From Paralvinella palmiformis (Eukaryota; Annelida; Polychaeta; Terebellida; Alvinellidae): a stretch of 64,000 nucleotides of DNA. Both the position numbers and the translations under genes were made by a program. The stretch covers positions 92,001-156,000 of the forward strand of contig JAODUP010000674.1 of assembly GCA_025642065.1 (NCBI GenBank), in the 5' to 3' direction. Positions 36,701-48,774 of the stretch are shown piece by piece (the first letter of the stretch is position 1; each line of letters opens with the position of its first letter). Under the pieces are notes generated by a model, which saw only the letters and a program-made list of their open reading frames with translations, was not told the DNA's origin and searched no databases.

Positions 36701-37744
36701 TTCCATGCGGTGTAGTTGGAGACCGATGCTCGGCCGCCTTTACCATGTCCGCTATACCACGCAGTGGCTCGTATGAGGTACACACCGGACTAGATAGCTT
36801 CTCCTCTTTGATCGGCGCCTTACGACTCTCTGACTTCACGTTTGAGAACAAATCTGCGTACTTCTTCGCCAGAGAGGTGGGGCTGAAATGGTCCAACTCC
36901 GGGTGGAACTTGTAGGAGTCTATGTGATGCTTGTGACGCGACTCGGTATCTCGATAGTGGTTACGGTGATGCTCCTTGCTGTGACGGGGGCGGTCGTGGT
37001 GATCCCGATGGCTGCGCATTCTGTGTTCTGGATACATTCTGTGAATGAATCCGTCTTTAGGTTTGCCACCTTCACGATGGCTGCTGGCCACTGCGTCACC
37101 CTTATTGGCTGCTGTTGGTTCCGAACTGGGACATTCCCCAATCGGATAAAGTCTTGGCATATCTTTGGTCTCTTCTTCGTCATCCTTCGAGCTAGCTGAT
37201 GATCTCTCTGAGCCTGGCACCCTGAGTACTTCTGCTGCTGTCTGAGTGAGGTGTGGTGGTGAACACTCGGACCTGTCTTGGTCGTATTTCGAGATAGTGG
37301 CCTCCTTGCTACAAGACAACTGCGACATATGGCATTTCAGTGGGGGTAGATTTATGGCACCATCAACACCTACTGATTCACCACTTTCTCTGACATCAGT
37401 CTGTTCTGCCGATTGGGTCAGATTCTTAACAATCCCATTTATGGACTCTCCTTGTAGCTGTGACGTCTTTTCTTGTGAGACTATCATTCCTGGTTGGTTG
37501 CTTATGATAACAATTTCCCTTGGTTTCTCAGGTCTGTCACTGTGCTTGTCCTTTAGACTTGATGTTGTTTCTTTTTCATTAGACATCTCGGACGCGTCAC
37601 ACTTTTTCTCGGTGTTATTTACTTTTACACCATCCACAGAGGGACCATCTGGATCAGGGCTGCCACCTGCTGACTCTGAATCAGCCAGGGCTGCTTCCTG
37701 GATATCCAGGTTTTGATCCTCCACTTCTTCACCTTTACCATCAT
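33714..37744 (-). CDS. tsh: Teashirt/Tiptop-family zinc-finger transcription factor, main coding exon
   Basis: Open frame ending in TGA at 33714-33716. Teashirt/Tshz proteins are nuclear, mostly repressive DNA-binding factors used in trunk, limb, gut and neural patterning. Residues below are numbered on the 1,356-residue product joined to the exon at 60549-60588. An acidic/Ser-rich N-terminus is followed by a His/Arg-rich stretch (about 249-291), a CtBP-binding PLDLS motif (434-438), and C2H2 fingers at 607-628, 665-687 and 724-746, each with the H-x5-H spacing typical of Teashirt. A CCHC-like finger lies at 828-847 and a final C2H2 finger at 1291-1312. The second finger (LRCMQCGESFKSLPELTVHM) is the clearest family signature. 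The segment SALKAMESFIERSF (962-975) and the conserved-looking tail after the last finger are undescribed here. No homeodomain is visible between fingers 3 and 5, unlike vertebrate TSHZ and like insect Tsh/Tio. The exon begins in phase 1 after an AG acceptor; its first in-frame ATG lies 46 codons past the GTG at 37724, so the start must be in another exon. Tsh versus Tio paralogy cannot be assigned. Confidence 0.9.
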
Positions 37745-37765
37745 CTGAAAGTGAAATAAATAGCT
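37745..37765 (-). other. Splice acceptor of the main exon
   Basis: On the minus strand the intron ends with a T/C/A-rich tract and TTTCACTTTCAG. The exon starts AT GAT GGT AAA, in the same frame as the long open frame. Reading further upstream in that frame reaches a stop at 37770-37772, so the frame cannot extend past this point without splicing. Confidence 0.82.
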
Positions 37766-37852
37766 TTATTTAACTTGGTTTTCCCAATTTATCTACTGTC
37801 TGTGTATGTGGACGGGTGCATGTTTTTACTTTAAGTTCATGAATTTATTAAC

Positions 37853-37866
37853 ACACACACTCAAAT

Positions 37867-37942
<76 letters not shown>
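37853..37942. repeat. (CA)n(AT)n compound microsatellite near the acceptor
   Basis: About 20 CA and about 15 AT units, about 110 bases from the main-exon acceptor inside the intron. Confidence 0.88.
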
Positions 37943-37947
<5 letters not shown>

Positions 37948-38127
37948 GTACACAGTCACACACACACAGAGCGAGAGACCTTTAGATGTATAACAATGAA
38001 CACACCTATATGACCGGTCATCAAAGCATTAGGAAGGTGCACATATGATCATACGAAAGTGCAACAACAACAAGGGTAAATATCGGTATCAGTACATACA
38101 AATAAACAATTAATATCAAATATGCTG

Positions 38128-38235
38128 TTCAACGTTAGTGCTTTATTTAGTGCTGGTCATGCCTGAGACGTCCCATGGAAAAACCTACCGGAAACACAAG
38201 TATCTCGATTTGATTCAAGCCCTGAGCTGTAATAA
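38128..38235 (-). mobile_element. SINE family B 3' fragment, intronic
   Basis: Plus-strand GTGCTGGTCATGCCTGAGACGTCCCATGG resembles the complement of the family B 3' block and the 27905 copy. The head is lost. Confidence 0.4.
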
Positions 38236-38239
38236 TCCT

Positions 38240-39140
38240 GGTTCAATATTAGATCATAAAAATATACGTAATTAACAGATATACTCTAGGCGCTATCACG
38301 ACAAACCTATCATAGTTAAAGCCACCCCTATATATATATCTAGGACAATCACTGGGATGTATGAAAGGACATTTATCTGGCGAGACACTGGGCGCTACAA
38401 CAGACCGCCAATGAGCTAGCTAATTTAAACATAGCAGCTTTCAACACCCACTACATTACAGAGTACGTCTTTGTAACTGAACAAATGGTTCTGCACGGGC
38501 AAAGTAGTCCCGACTTACTAATATACGCATTATGCAAATTTGCACTGTGAGCATGAGCACAGCACAGCGCTGTTTACGAGCAACTTCTTATACAACCATG
38601 TTTTCTCCTTAGCACGACAGCCTATAATACTTTCATGTTCATACCTATGTATTTACACAAAACTACCTTATTTAATTTAATGCTGTTTCGTACGCCAGAT
38701 GGTTGTACTTCTGGAGGGAAAAAACATGATTAAGTGGCTTGGAGAAAGGACAGTGAACATGATTATTGATGAGCTCAGTATTTTGAATGATAACAGTGAT
38801 AATGTATCACCTGTCAGAAGGGCCACATTTTCACATTACAATTGGAAGCCGATTCGATTTGGACCCGCTACATGCTTGGCATGCTGTGTATTTACGCCAT
38901 CGTTCGATCAGCCATCACCTTTGTCGGTAAATCACTTGTTAGACAGGTGTAGAGGCGAGAATAAAACCCAGTCGAAATGTTAATGTCACCCGTCCGGGTA
39001 TTGTCATATGTCTGCTGCGTATTACATTACATTACGTGTGTGTGTGCATGTGTGCTGCATGTGTGTGTGTGCATGCGCACGATTAAAATTCCAGTTTTAT
39101 TTATCCCAGTTTGATAGTGTATCGTTTCTGTATACGTAAT
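38240..39140. other. Intronic AT-rich stretch
   Basis: The plus-strand frame 38699-38983 has no motif and no splice or promoter support. A short GTGTG tract lies at 39037-39072. Nothing else recognised. Confidence 0.35.
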
Positions 39141-39147
39141 CTCGTTT

Positions 39148-39200
<53 letters not shown>
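39148..39200. repeat. (TA)n microsatellite
   Basis: About 22 TA units, intronic. Confidence 0.88.
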
Positions 39201-39201
<1 letters not shown>

Positions 39202-39719
39202 GAAGCTTTGAAGAAAACACACACGCGCGCACACACCAATATATATTTCTGACATCTCATTGAGTAAAAAAAAACTAAATAGCATATATAGCACCTAACT
39301 GTAACAACACTGGTAACTTTTATAGTTGAGTGTTGTTTTCCTTTACAAATAGCACGGCAATGGTTGATTCCATCGATTACAAAGGGAGTCATGAGGTTTA
39401 ATGATATCATTAAAACTAATCTGTTGCGCTGTGGATAAAACCACTGATTACCCGACAAACCGAATCAATTTGTATGTTTTGGGTATGTAGCATGTAGTAT
39501 AACATACACCATGTATTAACATTTAGACGCAAAAATTAATCTGGTATGAGTGATATTGTGAAATGAAAGAACGAGTGCAGTACGTGAAGTGATAATAATA
39601 ATAAAACAAAGAAAAATGAAATAAATAAAAAACATACACATAATGTAACGGTGATAAAAAATAAGTGGAATTAACTACCAGCCGGTGTGTGTGTGCTTGT
39701 GTGCGCGCATGCGTGCACG

Positions 39720-40500
39720 TCAATATTTAATTCCGAATTCACTACAGATTGGAAGTATTCGTCCAAGAATGTCATAAATCAGCAATATGAGTGTAATTTG
39801 CGGCACAGTTTCAATCATCCCAATACATCACTTGTCGTGTTTGGCCATACGCAGCAACAATGATTTCCAGGCATACCATTTCCTCACCGCAGCCACAACT
39901 CCCAGTCGGATCGGCCCGCCACACGTGAGAGCGTGCGACACGAGGGAATGACTTTCGAGGGCCGATTACGTGCAGTCATTTTACTTATCAACACACCCGG
40001 TAATAATGACTAGATTTACGAGACAATCGCAATGACTGCGATACCGTCGACGTGCACAGATGGCCGGCTGGCTGAAAACTCCGAGCGAGGAGAAATTATT
40101 GCTAATTTATGTAAACATGCCATAAACAATGGCCAAACGCTGGCAACTGTATTAAGGCAAAAAGCCGGCCAACCGGCTAGTGGGCGCTGCGGCACAGCTT
40201 TGGGCCGAGATCCCCGGCTCGCCTTTGTGATGAGAGAACGGGAGAAAGTGTCGACGAGCGGACAGATTCCGAATAGTTCTGGCCGACGACATCGGCTAAT
40301 GGAAGAACGAGCGTAAATCGTCAGATTTACGACACCCCGGGCCGTGCCGGAGAGCTGGACTTCATTTACCGGCAGTCAACACTTGAAAGTCGTAAATTTC
40401 AAATCGAAGCCGCGTCAGCTGACGTCACTGAGCGGCGTTTCCGGCTTCCATTCGTAAATCTGTCGCTCAGGCCATCATCCCGGCAGGCAAGTTATATCAA
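39720..40500. promoter_or_regulatory. Intronic candidate enhancer with posterior-Hox and CRE words
   Basis: Repeat-free island in the first intron. It contains GTCATAAA (39771-39778), TTTACGAC (40326-40333) and GTCGTAAA (40389-40396), all fitting the Abd-B/Hox9-13 and Cdx-type preference for TTTAYGAC. It also has an 8-bp inverted repeat CGTAAATC/GATTTACG with a 4-base loop (40312-40331), a CAGCTG E-box (40416-40421) overlapping a perfect CRE TGACGTCA (40420-40427), and a further CGTAAATC near 40447. Teashirt genes are known Hox targets in flies. Enhancer activity is inference. Confidence 0.4.
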
Positions 40501-41290
40501 CCACCATCGAAGACTACTTTAATAAGCTTATTTCGAACAGAAAGTAGGGGCATAGCCAGGAATTTTGAAAAGGGAGTGGCGCTCTACAACTGTTATTAAA
40601 TACGAAATATATAATAATAATAATGTGCTGACAATTAAAATGAACGGAGAAAGCTTCCCAGGGCAGCACATGATAGTGGTGTCTAATGTTTAACTGGTTA
40701 TTTTAAAATTGAATAAGTAATAAGTTAAAAACATGAGACAACCTGTTGGGTAATATGCTAACGAGGTGGCAGTAAAGGACACGCGAGCCGGCAGAGATAC
40801 CATTAACATTGGGTGCAGTGGGCAATATCCATTTATTGTGTACTGCTGATGCCTATACTGGCCACTAGGCGGCAGCACTAGCCAACTAACAGTAATCTTC
40901 CCCAGAATACCATTAAAGACCGATGACAAGCGACACCGGCTAAAACAGGCAAGCGCCAGATACCGGGAAATAACATGGCAGCTTTGGCTGATCTACTCCC
41001 CGATTAACATAACGGTAATTACGACGTTTATACGCCGAATTGGCGCCATGCACGAATACACAATGAAACACCTGTACACCGGAGACACTAAGAATATCCG
41101 AATTAATATAAAATGCCAGAAACGCACCACCATACAAATAGACAGGCTCACAGACAGACAATCAAACATACAAATAGACATATAACCAAAGTCAAAGAGG
41201 CTGACAGTTTAGTTTAGTAAGTGACACCAATTTGTTTCTTTCAGTAAGCGAGAACGATCACAAAGGAACTAAATAACTACAGTACAACCG
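40500..41290. other. Intronic non-coding stretch
   Basis: No convincing gene; minus-strand frames 40690-40929 and 40940-41161 lack motifs. Short CAGACAGACA words near 41150. Confidence 0.3.
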
Positions 41291-41299
41291 ATCTCGAAC

Positions 41300-42070
41300 G
41301 AAGAAAATCACCGTGGACAAACAGTATCGTGTGAGCGTATATCTTCAGCATCCAGTAAGTGACTAGCTCGTAGTTTTATCCCCGGTTTCTCGCCGGACAA
41401 ACGTGGTATATTCACGTCCATTAGCCAAGCCGTCGGTACAGTATATCGACTGTAACCGGTGCTATCTTAGCGGGTAGCTCCAGTTATTACAATCCATCAG
41501 CCCGGACCACGCCAGTCATAAAACTGCGCCAATTTTGCCTATCTTTTCGCGGCTGTCAGAAAGCGGCATGATTGACGGCCGCGTAAATCATCCCCCCTAG
41601 ATCAGGATGTCATAACCTGCCGCATTTCATCCCTGCCTCGCTGGCTGCTTGTCTGTCGGTCTGCCCCCACTGGCTGGATTGCCCCCGCTGTCTATCTGCC
41701 CCCGCTGGAACCCCCCCCCCCCAGCAGCACACCAGTACCAGCCGCACAACCATTTTGCCATGGCCAGGCCACGCTTTTATCCGGTTTTCCCAAACCAACC
41801 CCCCACACTGCCAGTTTATCAATGCCTCAGATGTCGGTTTTGGTCTTTTTCAATAAAACCCGCTAACTTAACGAGGGTGGGAGGTGTATTGGTGGTACCG
41901 ATATGGAGGGGTATGGTTTTGGTCTGTATGCGTCTGTCGGGATAAGACGATGGTGTGTGAGGGGGCCTCGACCTCGAGGACCAGACCATATTGGCCAAAG
42001 GTTAAGAAGCATCAGTGACCAAAGGGAGATGGAAAGCATCCTAGATCTGGTGCAGACTAATTGAGTCTGA
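41300..42070. other. Unique intronic stretch
   Basis: Repeat-poor DNA with GTCATAAA (41515-41522), CGTAAATC (41583-41590) and a C-run (41709-41722). Overlapping open frames on both strands are Pro/Gly-rich shadows of GC content. Candidate regulatory DNA only. Confidence 0.25.
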
Positions 42071-42117
42071 TGTGTGCTTCCTCGGATACTTTATGGCCCG
42101 TTCAATATCGCGGCCAC

Positions 42118-42135
42118 GTAACACATACACACACA

Positions 42136-42178
<43 letters not shown>
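42118..42178. repeat. (CA)n microsatellite
   Basis: About 26 CA units with one CGTA break. Confidence 0.88.
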
Positions 42179-42179
<1 letters not shown>

Positions 42180-42180
<1 letters not shown>

Positions 42181-43240
42181 ACGAAAACTTCCAAAGTAAT
42201 CCGGACCAGAGTAAATACGGAAGCAGATCAGCTCCAGTAATCGATTACGACAGTACCTTACATAGATCGTCAATCAGCTTACCAAACGAGAGAGATAGAG
42301 GGAGAGAGCGACTTCTCTCATCTCGAAGCCAACTTTCTCAGAAGGCAGTCACCCCCTGGTTGCCATCTCAGCTGGCCACACAATATCACGTGCCGACCTC
42401 GATATGTTTAATGTACAACGCCGAAAAATACATCAATGCCGGCCGACCGGTCGGTATTGCTGCTAGCTTAGACTTCTGTAGTGCGGCGGCAGGCAAATGA
42501 AAAACATACGACGGTAAGCTCACAAATCACAACGGCGATGATGTTTGATTGATGATAGCTCGGCGTTGTCAGTGATTTACTGCTGATGTGTTATCAGCAT
42601 CGATGCTATGTTCATTGGACGCGATGTTATAAATATTGCTGCAGTGCTCGTTGTTTGTGGACCAACCGTGTCCTGTTCATCGTATAATACACGGAACGTC
42701 TCGCTACATATTGGCTGCCGGCGAACCGAAGGTCTCCTCACGTTATGATAAATACAGGCCATTTAGCTCTCCCCTGTGCACGGACCAGCCCACATCCACT
42801 TGGTTGGGAGAAAGAGGGCACACTACACTGGTCATTACTTATTACAGTACACCATTTCTCACAAATACGATGTGTATTTGAAATATAGGTCTTAATCTGG
42901 GGCTAGATTAGTCGTAATGAATAAATATCAATATGTTTTCTACGTAGGACACAAATACAAACTTATCACTTGTGGTCGTAACAGGGAAATCTTCTACGTT
43001 GACTTGTCCTCGTCATTGCGTCATAAGCAACACGCCGGCCTAATAAGACCGCATTTCACCCCATATTGCCTGCGATAAGATAAGGAACACATGACGACTA
43101 TAACTACACACCACTCAGCTGTATATCAACACGTTCGATACAATAACCTGGCGAGGAAATCTCGTCGTTAATAGCAGCCAGGTGTTGATAGCATACGACG
43201 TGTGAACATGAAATATACGAGGACAGGTGTCGTTATTCAT
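42180..43240. other. Intronic non-coding stretch
   Basis: Unique, moderate GC; frame 42072-42500 starts in the CA tract and has no domain. Nothing recognised. Confidence 0.3.
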
Positions 43241-43439
43241 ACTGTACGTTTCATCGGCACAATGAAGCGTTTATAACATTCGCTCACGGGCAAATTAAAA
43301 CGCGGACTAAAACACAGACGAATAACGGCGTAGGCACCAAGATAATCGATAAAAATGTAGGCACGAACCGAAGCCAGTATAAGGTAGGCATGATGGCAAT
43401 CAATAGTAACATAAGTCGACACGAACAAATAACAACATC

Positions 43440-43870
43440 CACATAATGTTAACCAACAGTAGCATATCGGCACACTGTTTATAAAACACTGTGCTCATCG
43501 ATATGCTGATAACCCATGACCGCATCGAGATAATGCTAATTAATGGTCATATCCATTTGGTGCGAACGGATAACTATATCTACGTTATGTTTAATAATTG
43601 TCACATTATAGTGACCAAATGTCACATCCACATTTTTTTACCCGTAACCATATCGACAATATGTTATCCCACACAAACCATTTCGAGATAATTTTTAGCC
43701 GTAATCAAATCTACATTATGTCAAATAATAACCATAGTATGCTAACCCGTTGTCAAATCTGGATAATATTTACTCAACATTCACATCTACTATATTTAAC
43801 CAATCGTCACATACAAATAATCGTAACTAATAATTGCCACCAAATAATGTTAACCAATAACAAGCAAGAT
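43440..43870 (+). repeat. Diverged tandem repeat, about 30-bp unit
   Basis: Units resembling TAACCCGTAATCATATCTAC-ATTATGTTA recur about 12 times, best at 43590-43760. Weaker relatives extend left to about 43260. Confidence 0.6.
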
Positions 43871-43904
43871 CGATAAATATACAGCCCCCCCCCAAACCCA
43901 GACA

Positions 43905-43960
43905 CAACTTTAACAATAACAACAGTAGCAGAAACAACAACAACACCAACGACGATACAA
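43905..43960. repeat. (CAA)n-rich tract
   Basis: Imperfect CAACAACAA triplets following the tandem array. Confidence 0.55.
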
Positions 43961-44159
43961 AAACATAGACACGATGCTAATCAACGGCATCAGAAGTACG
44001 AAGTCAGTCAACAACAATAGCTGCCAGAGAGCGTTAATCAAAGGCATGAGATGCTAATCAAAATATCTCACTTTTGTTAAATACGTCTCGGTCCAACACT
44101 CCGACTAGGACATAAATACAATCATTTTACAGGCAAGTTGAAAGCCGGCAACACCAGCA

Positions 44160-45420
44160 AAGAACGGCTGCCAAGGGGAAAAAAGCCAAACAAACGGGAA
44201 AGGTATAAAACAGGCCCACGCTGCTGGTCTGTCATTGTTTTTACGTCTCGGTAATAGACTACACGTATAGAAAACCAAGGAACAGCATCGGATCTTTCAC
44301 ACTAATTCAACATAAACAAGCAAACAAGCGGAGGGGCGTTTTGTCGCACGCATAAAACGCATCGGCAAACACAGAATGTGGATGAGAGAGAGAGAGAGAG
44401 AGGGGCGACGTCAAACTACAACAAACGAAGTAGTCCATCGTACGGTGCCCGTTGAAAACACGTCACTCGTACACGCCGACTAATGACATAATCAATTAAA
44501 CAAACAATAAGTAATCACCGATAATGATTTACGGAACAAGTCAGCGTACACAGCCACCTGTCTAGATTATTCATCTCCCCATTTTCACTCGAGCCATCTG
44601 CTTCGCACCTACACACACACACACACACAGAGAGATACACACACACCAGCAACGATCACAGGAAGAGAGCGAGAGCAGCGGCTGGCATTTGGCGAGTCGG
44701 TGATGGGTGGTTCGGTGACCAGTCGGGATGGCAAGCCTCCCTGGACGTGTCCTGCCTTGTCACCTCGTCCCAATTCACTGCGGCCCAGTTCAATTCGGCA
44801 AAAGACAAATGAACATCATTCTTGCCTCCATTAACCTAGCCGAATGAGCGGACCGTCGGCTACAAATGGCTTGCTTTGTGGGCACAATTACGCCGAGAAG
44901 ACGCTAATGCATCCCCGAAGAGTTCTCGCCATGACGAGACCGACTTGGTCAGCTGGCGACCTGGCGTTTGGGTGGATGGGTCGCGGGCCGCGCTCTGACA
45001 GGCTGGCCGGGCGCTGACGGCGCTCGGGAGACCACCAACTGACTACTGGAATCAGGTGAGCCGATGATAGGATTCGAAGCCCGCCGACGGCCCGACGCAA
45101 TCGATGACCGGAGCCCGAACTAGACGATTCACAGTTCGTTTGTCCGCTCGTTAACCGGTTACAGCGACTAACGGCAAACAATTCATTACCGGGGCTAAGC
45201 GGAACGCCAAGCACGACCGATGACTCTTTCTGCTTCCATTATGTCAAGACACCTCTTCCTCGAGCCCCCAGAGGGCGGCGCTGTCACCACCAATCACGCG
45301 TTATAGCGCTGACTCGGCTCGCCACTAGCGCCACCGACACTAACCCTCGGACACCGGACGCACTAACCCGGACCACTAAGGCGCTAACCCCGAAGCCCCG
45401 GGCACTAAGCAGTCGGTGAC
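44160..45420. promoter_or_regulatory. GC-enriched intronic island
   Basis: Largely unique, with a (GA)n tract (44384-44402) and short CA tract (44612-44645). From 44680 to 45420 it is GC-rich with many GCTAA/CACTAA words that recur every 15-25 bases near 45300-45410, perhaps an old tandem duplication. No coding motif found. Confidence 0.28.
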
Positions 45421-45439
45421 AGAGCAGCGTACACATAAG

Positions 45440-46240
45440 ACCTTTGCTCACCGATGTACACTGTCTGATTACGAGTGTGCTTCATTTATCATGTTCGCTC
45501 GAGCTTTGTCATTTACTTCTACCTGAGATCATCATCAAGTCGACAAAATGTCGTCTTACTATGGGTGGCGCTTTTGTCGGATACAAAAAGTCAAAATCGT
45601 ACGATGTGGGGTGGGGCGGTGAGGGTGATCTTGGAACAGGAGCGTGGTGGTATTAGACAATGTACTGACGGGGTAATATTATATCGGGTGAAGGTGGGTG
45701 ATGACTCGGGAGTGATGGCGATCTTTGGCTATGAAGTGGTGCCAATCTGGAATGGTGTTCAGTCCGGCAAAATGGTGGTGCTTGATTGCAGCCAGCAGTG
45801 GTACTCTACCGGTGGGCGGTCGTGTGTGGGGGTGTTCTAGACAAGCGGCGTCATCACCAACTCCCGACTGAGTGGAAGTCGAGTAGAGACAGACGATGTC
45901 AGCTTGTCAGTTGACATGACAAGCATTTACCTTACCAAGATGGATCCATTTGTCGCTCTGCACCAACATTAAGCGCCGATAATAGGGCACCGAGCGGCGC
46001 CGTGTGTAAGGTGTGCAGAGCAGGGCAAGGCAGGACAAGGCAGTCCTAGCTAGCTACTTGGTAACACGACGACGATATTGCACACAGATTACACATGTTC
46101 TCAGCACCTGGTGCATAATACGGTCTGTGACAGATAGCTAGAGTCGTCCTTCACGTAATTAAAGCGGATGTGAAGACCCAAGATGACATGCTATGAACAA
46201 GTATCCGGGCAGTGGCGACACCATTAACTGCTGCTGAACA
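45440..46240. other. Intronic non-coding stretch
   Basis: Frames at 45444-45840 are G-rich and motif-free. No repeat family recognised. Confidence 0.3.
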
Positions 46241-46243
46241 CGC

Positions 46244-46505
46244 GCACGCACACGCACACACACACACACACACACACCTGTCTCGGTTACATAAGCTACT
46301 TTGCTAAATTTCTCAGGTGAGAGGAACACAGCTAGTCCTAGTGATACCGTCAGCAGATTGAAAGGTGATCATATTGCAAGCACAACACCTCATTAAACGA
46401 GGAAACAGCAAGCCTAACCGGGCGTCTAGGTAACTGGGTGATCACTGGGCGGGAGGAGGGAGTTCTCTCTCTCTCTCTCTCTGTCTGTGTGTGTGTTTGT
46501 GTGTG
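46244..46505. repeat. Small CA, CT and GT tracts
   Basis: (CA)n at 46253-46277; (CT)n 46464-46482 followed by GTGTGT to 46505. Confidence 0.7.
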
Positions 46506-46779
46506 TCCGTCCACATAGTCCTGTGATTGACGTGTGTGACATCAGCCCTGTGGTACCTGTCTCTGCTAGACGTAGCTAGCCCAGCCTCTCCGGGTGTACG
46601 GTGAAAAATGATCCTAATGCGTAAAACTGCTATCTGTACACAGGATGGCTGTCAGCAAAGGCTGTCATGTTACTGACAGCAACAAAATGACATCATCTGC
46701 TAACGGATAGCTTCTGAACAAGGCCGGCTCTATCACTGGTGACCTGCCATGCATAGACAAGCATCATACAAAACGTATG

Positions 46780-47440
46780 TTTCAGGCAAGTTGACATATT
46801 GTGTGACTGTGGGATGACCAGCATATTGTGTGTGACCACGGGATAACGACATATTTTGTAACTAGGGGGATTTGGATGACTGACATGTAACAATACGATA
46901 AGGATGATTGACTGACAACATTACCCTGGAATGAATGTTCTATACCGGTGGAATGAGTATAATAAATTGCATGATGGTTGATGACATGGGATAACGCTGA
47001 GTGGCTTAGTATATGTATGCCTCCGAGTGTGTCTCACACATACTGGACGTCGATGTGGCAGTAATACTGCTTGACCGTGACATGAAAAATATATTCTACG
47101 ACTGTCCAATGGCTGAAAAACTCTATAACAAATAAACTGACATCGAAACTCACGAAATTGTATGATTCAGATTTGCCAAAATGACCACGCAACTTCGGCA
47201 TATCTGACAGCTAGGACGTGGTATGACTCCCAGACTGTATGACGAGAACAAAAACCGAATAGAATACAACCGGAAGATTTGTGTATGTCGATGGTATCAC
47301 TAGCAGACTGACGGTGTGTCCAACCACATAATGTCTGACACATTATATGACTATGGCATGAGTGATGAACCCTGTGTTACCACTGATATAAATGACAACT
47401 TGTATGACGAAACGATCACATGACAAGAGGTTAACGAGTG
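46780..47440 (+). repeat. Very diverged tandem repeat
   Basis: TGACATATTGTGTGACTGTGGGATGA-like words recur at about 33-base spacing at 46790-46905. Looser relatives (TGTATGAC, GTATGACG) continue to about 47440. Old and uncertain. Confidence 0.4.
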
Positions 47441-47449
47441 TGAACCTAT

Positions 47450-48535
47450 CACAATACTCTAATATCTCCATCTATAGGTTACACATTCCGTAACGTGGCA
47501 GCCATTGTGGTCAATTTGCATATGATCTCACATTGGCATCTATTATCTTACAGTCATGTTTAAATATTATTGTAGGATGCTGTCATGGCCTAAATTGTGT
47601 GTGTGTGTGTGTGTGGTGTGTAAAATTAAGTATGTATAGATTTGTGGATGTATAGGTTTTATGGACGTTTGCGTCTTGCTCCTCAGAGCTAGTGCCATCA
47701 TGTATATGGATAACCCCTCCCCCCACAAATATACATAGTAAAACCCCACTGACGTAACGTGAACCGTTCTTAGTCTATAAAAGCACATCAACACATTGAA
47801 ATCATATTTTACAGTAATTTTTCTCCGACTTTCCCACAGTGGCCAAACAGTCAGGCACAGCCCAGCCAGTCATTGTGGATGGGTGGGTAATGCGGGGGTC
47901 AACGAAGATGGTTTGGTTTGTCTGTGCTCGGGACGGACGCTTCCAGAGCTGAGATCATTCGAGTCTGACCTGATGTAATTATACATAGTGTTATTAAAAG
48001 AGAGCCAGAGGGATGAAGATGTCAAGTCAGTGGTTAGGTATTGTCAGCTTGATCACACAATACAGATTGACAGCTGTCTGGCCCGCTTCTGAGGCATGGC
48101 CTTAGGCTGTAACCGGGTTGTTTGTTCTGTCTGTCGGTCCGTCCGTCCGGCTGTTTCTCAGATGGCAAGACTTCCGAGGAGGAGGGACGGTACTCAACAA
48201 AATGAGGCATATCTAACATAGGATGAAATGGCATCGGCGATGGGGCTGGGGTGGTACTGGGGCAGGATTAAAAATAGTATATAACACAATCAGGTAAAAT
48301 GTCTCCTGGTCGGAATGTAGCCTTACCCTAGTCCCCCCTCTCTCTCAGTAACAACTAATGCACATCACTGTAAAAACTTAACCATCTTGTTGAAACAACC
48401 ATTGGTTTAAGCAGCTCGAATAAACAGAATATTGCGACAGCAGAGAGTGCACATAAATAAGTGAAAAACAAAATAAAATGATATAAATAAATGTGTAATG
48501 TATCAGTGCATCATCATTTATTTTGAGTGCGCATC
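47450..48535. other. Intronic non-coding stretch
   Basis: Short GT tract 47599-47622; a CCGTCCGTCCGG word near 48140. No gene or element recognised. Confidence 0.3.
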
Positions 48536-48540
48536 AACAT

Positions 48541-48583
<43 letters not shown>

Positions 48584-48612
48584 CGAGAGCAGGCAGAGAG
48601 AGAGAGAGATTA
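48541..48612. repeat. (CA)n and (GA)n microsatellite
   Basis: About 19 CA units, a GCCGAGAGCAGGC break and 7 GA units. Confidence 0.85.
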
Positions 48613-48774
48613 GTGTGACATAGGAGATTGGTAAGCGTTTAGTTGTCCAGTTGACGGTGACATGACTGATTGGGTGCTCATTGAAGTGACACTCGAGCCA
48701 AGTCGGGCACAACCTTAATTTGTCGTTGCTTACCGCTCTGCTCAGCCTCGACATGGCATTAAACTCATGACAGA

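Noticed and set aside
34551..37716. Numerous plus-strand frames across the main exon (for example 37246-37716 and 36888-37199)
   Set aside because: They are antisense shadows of the Teashirt coding exon.
37246..37724. Translation start at 37724
   Set aside because: The codon there is GTG, and the frame continues in to an AG acceptor at 37745; the start belongs to an upstream exon.
45066..45085. B-box-like word GGATTCGAAGCCC suggesting a tRNA gene
   Set aside because: No A-box at the right distance and no pairing arms; likely chance in GC-rich DNA.
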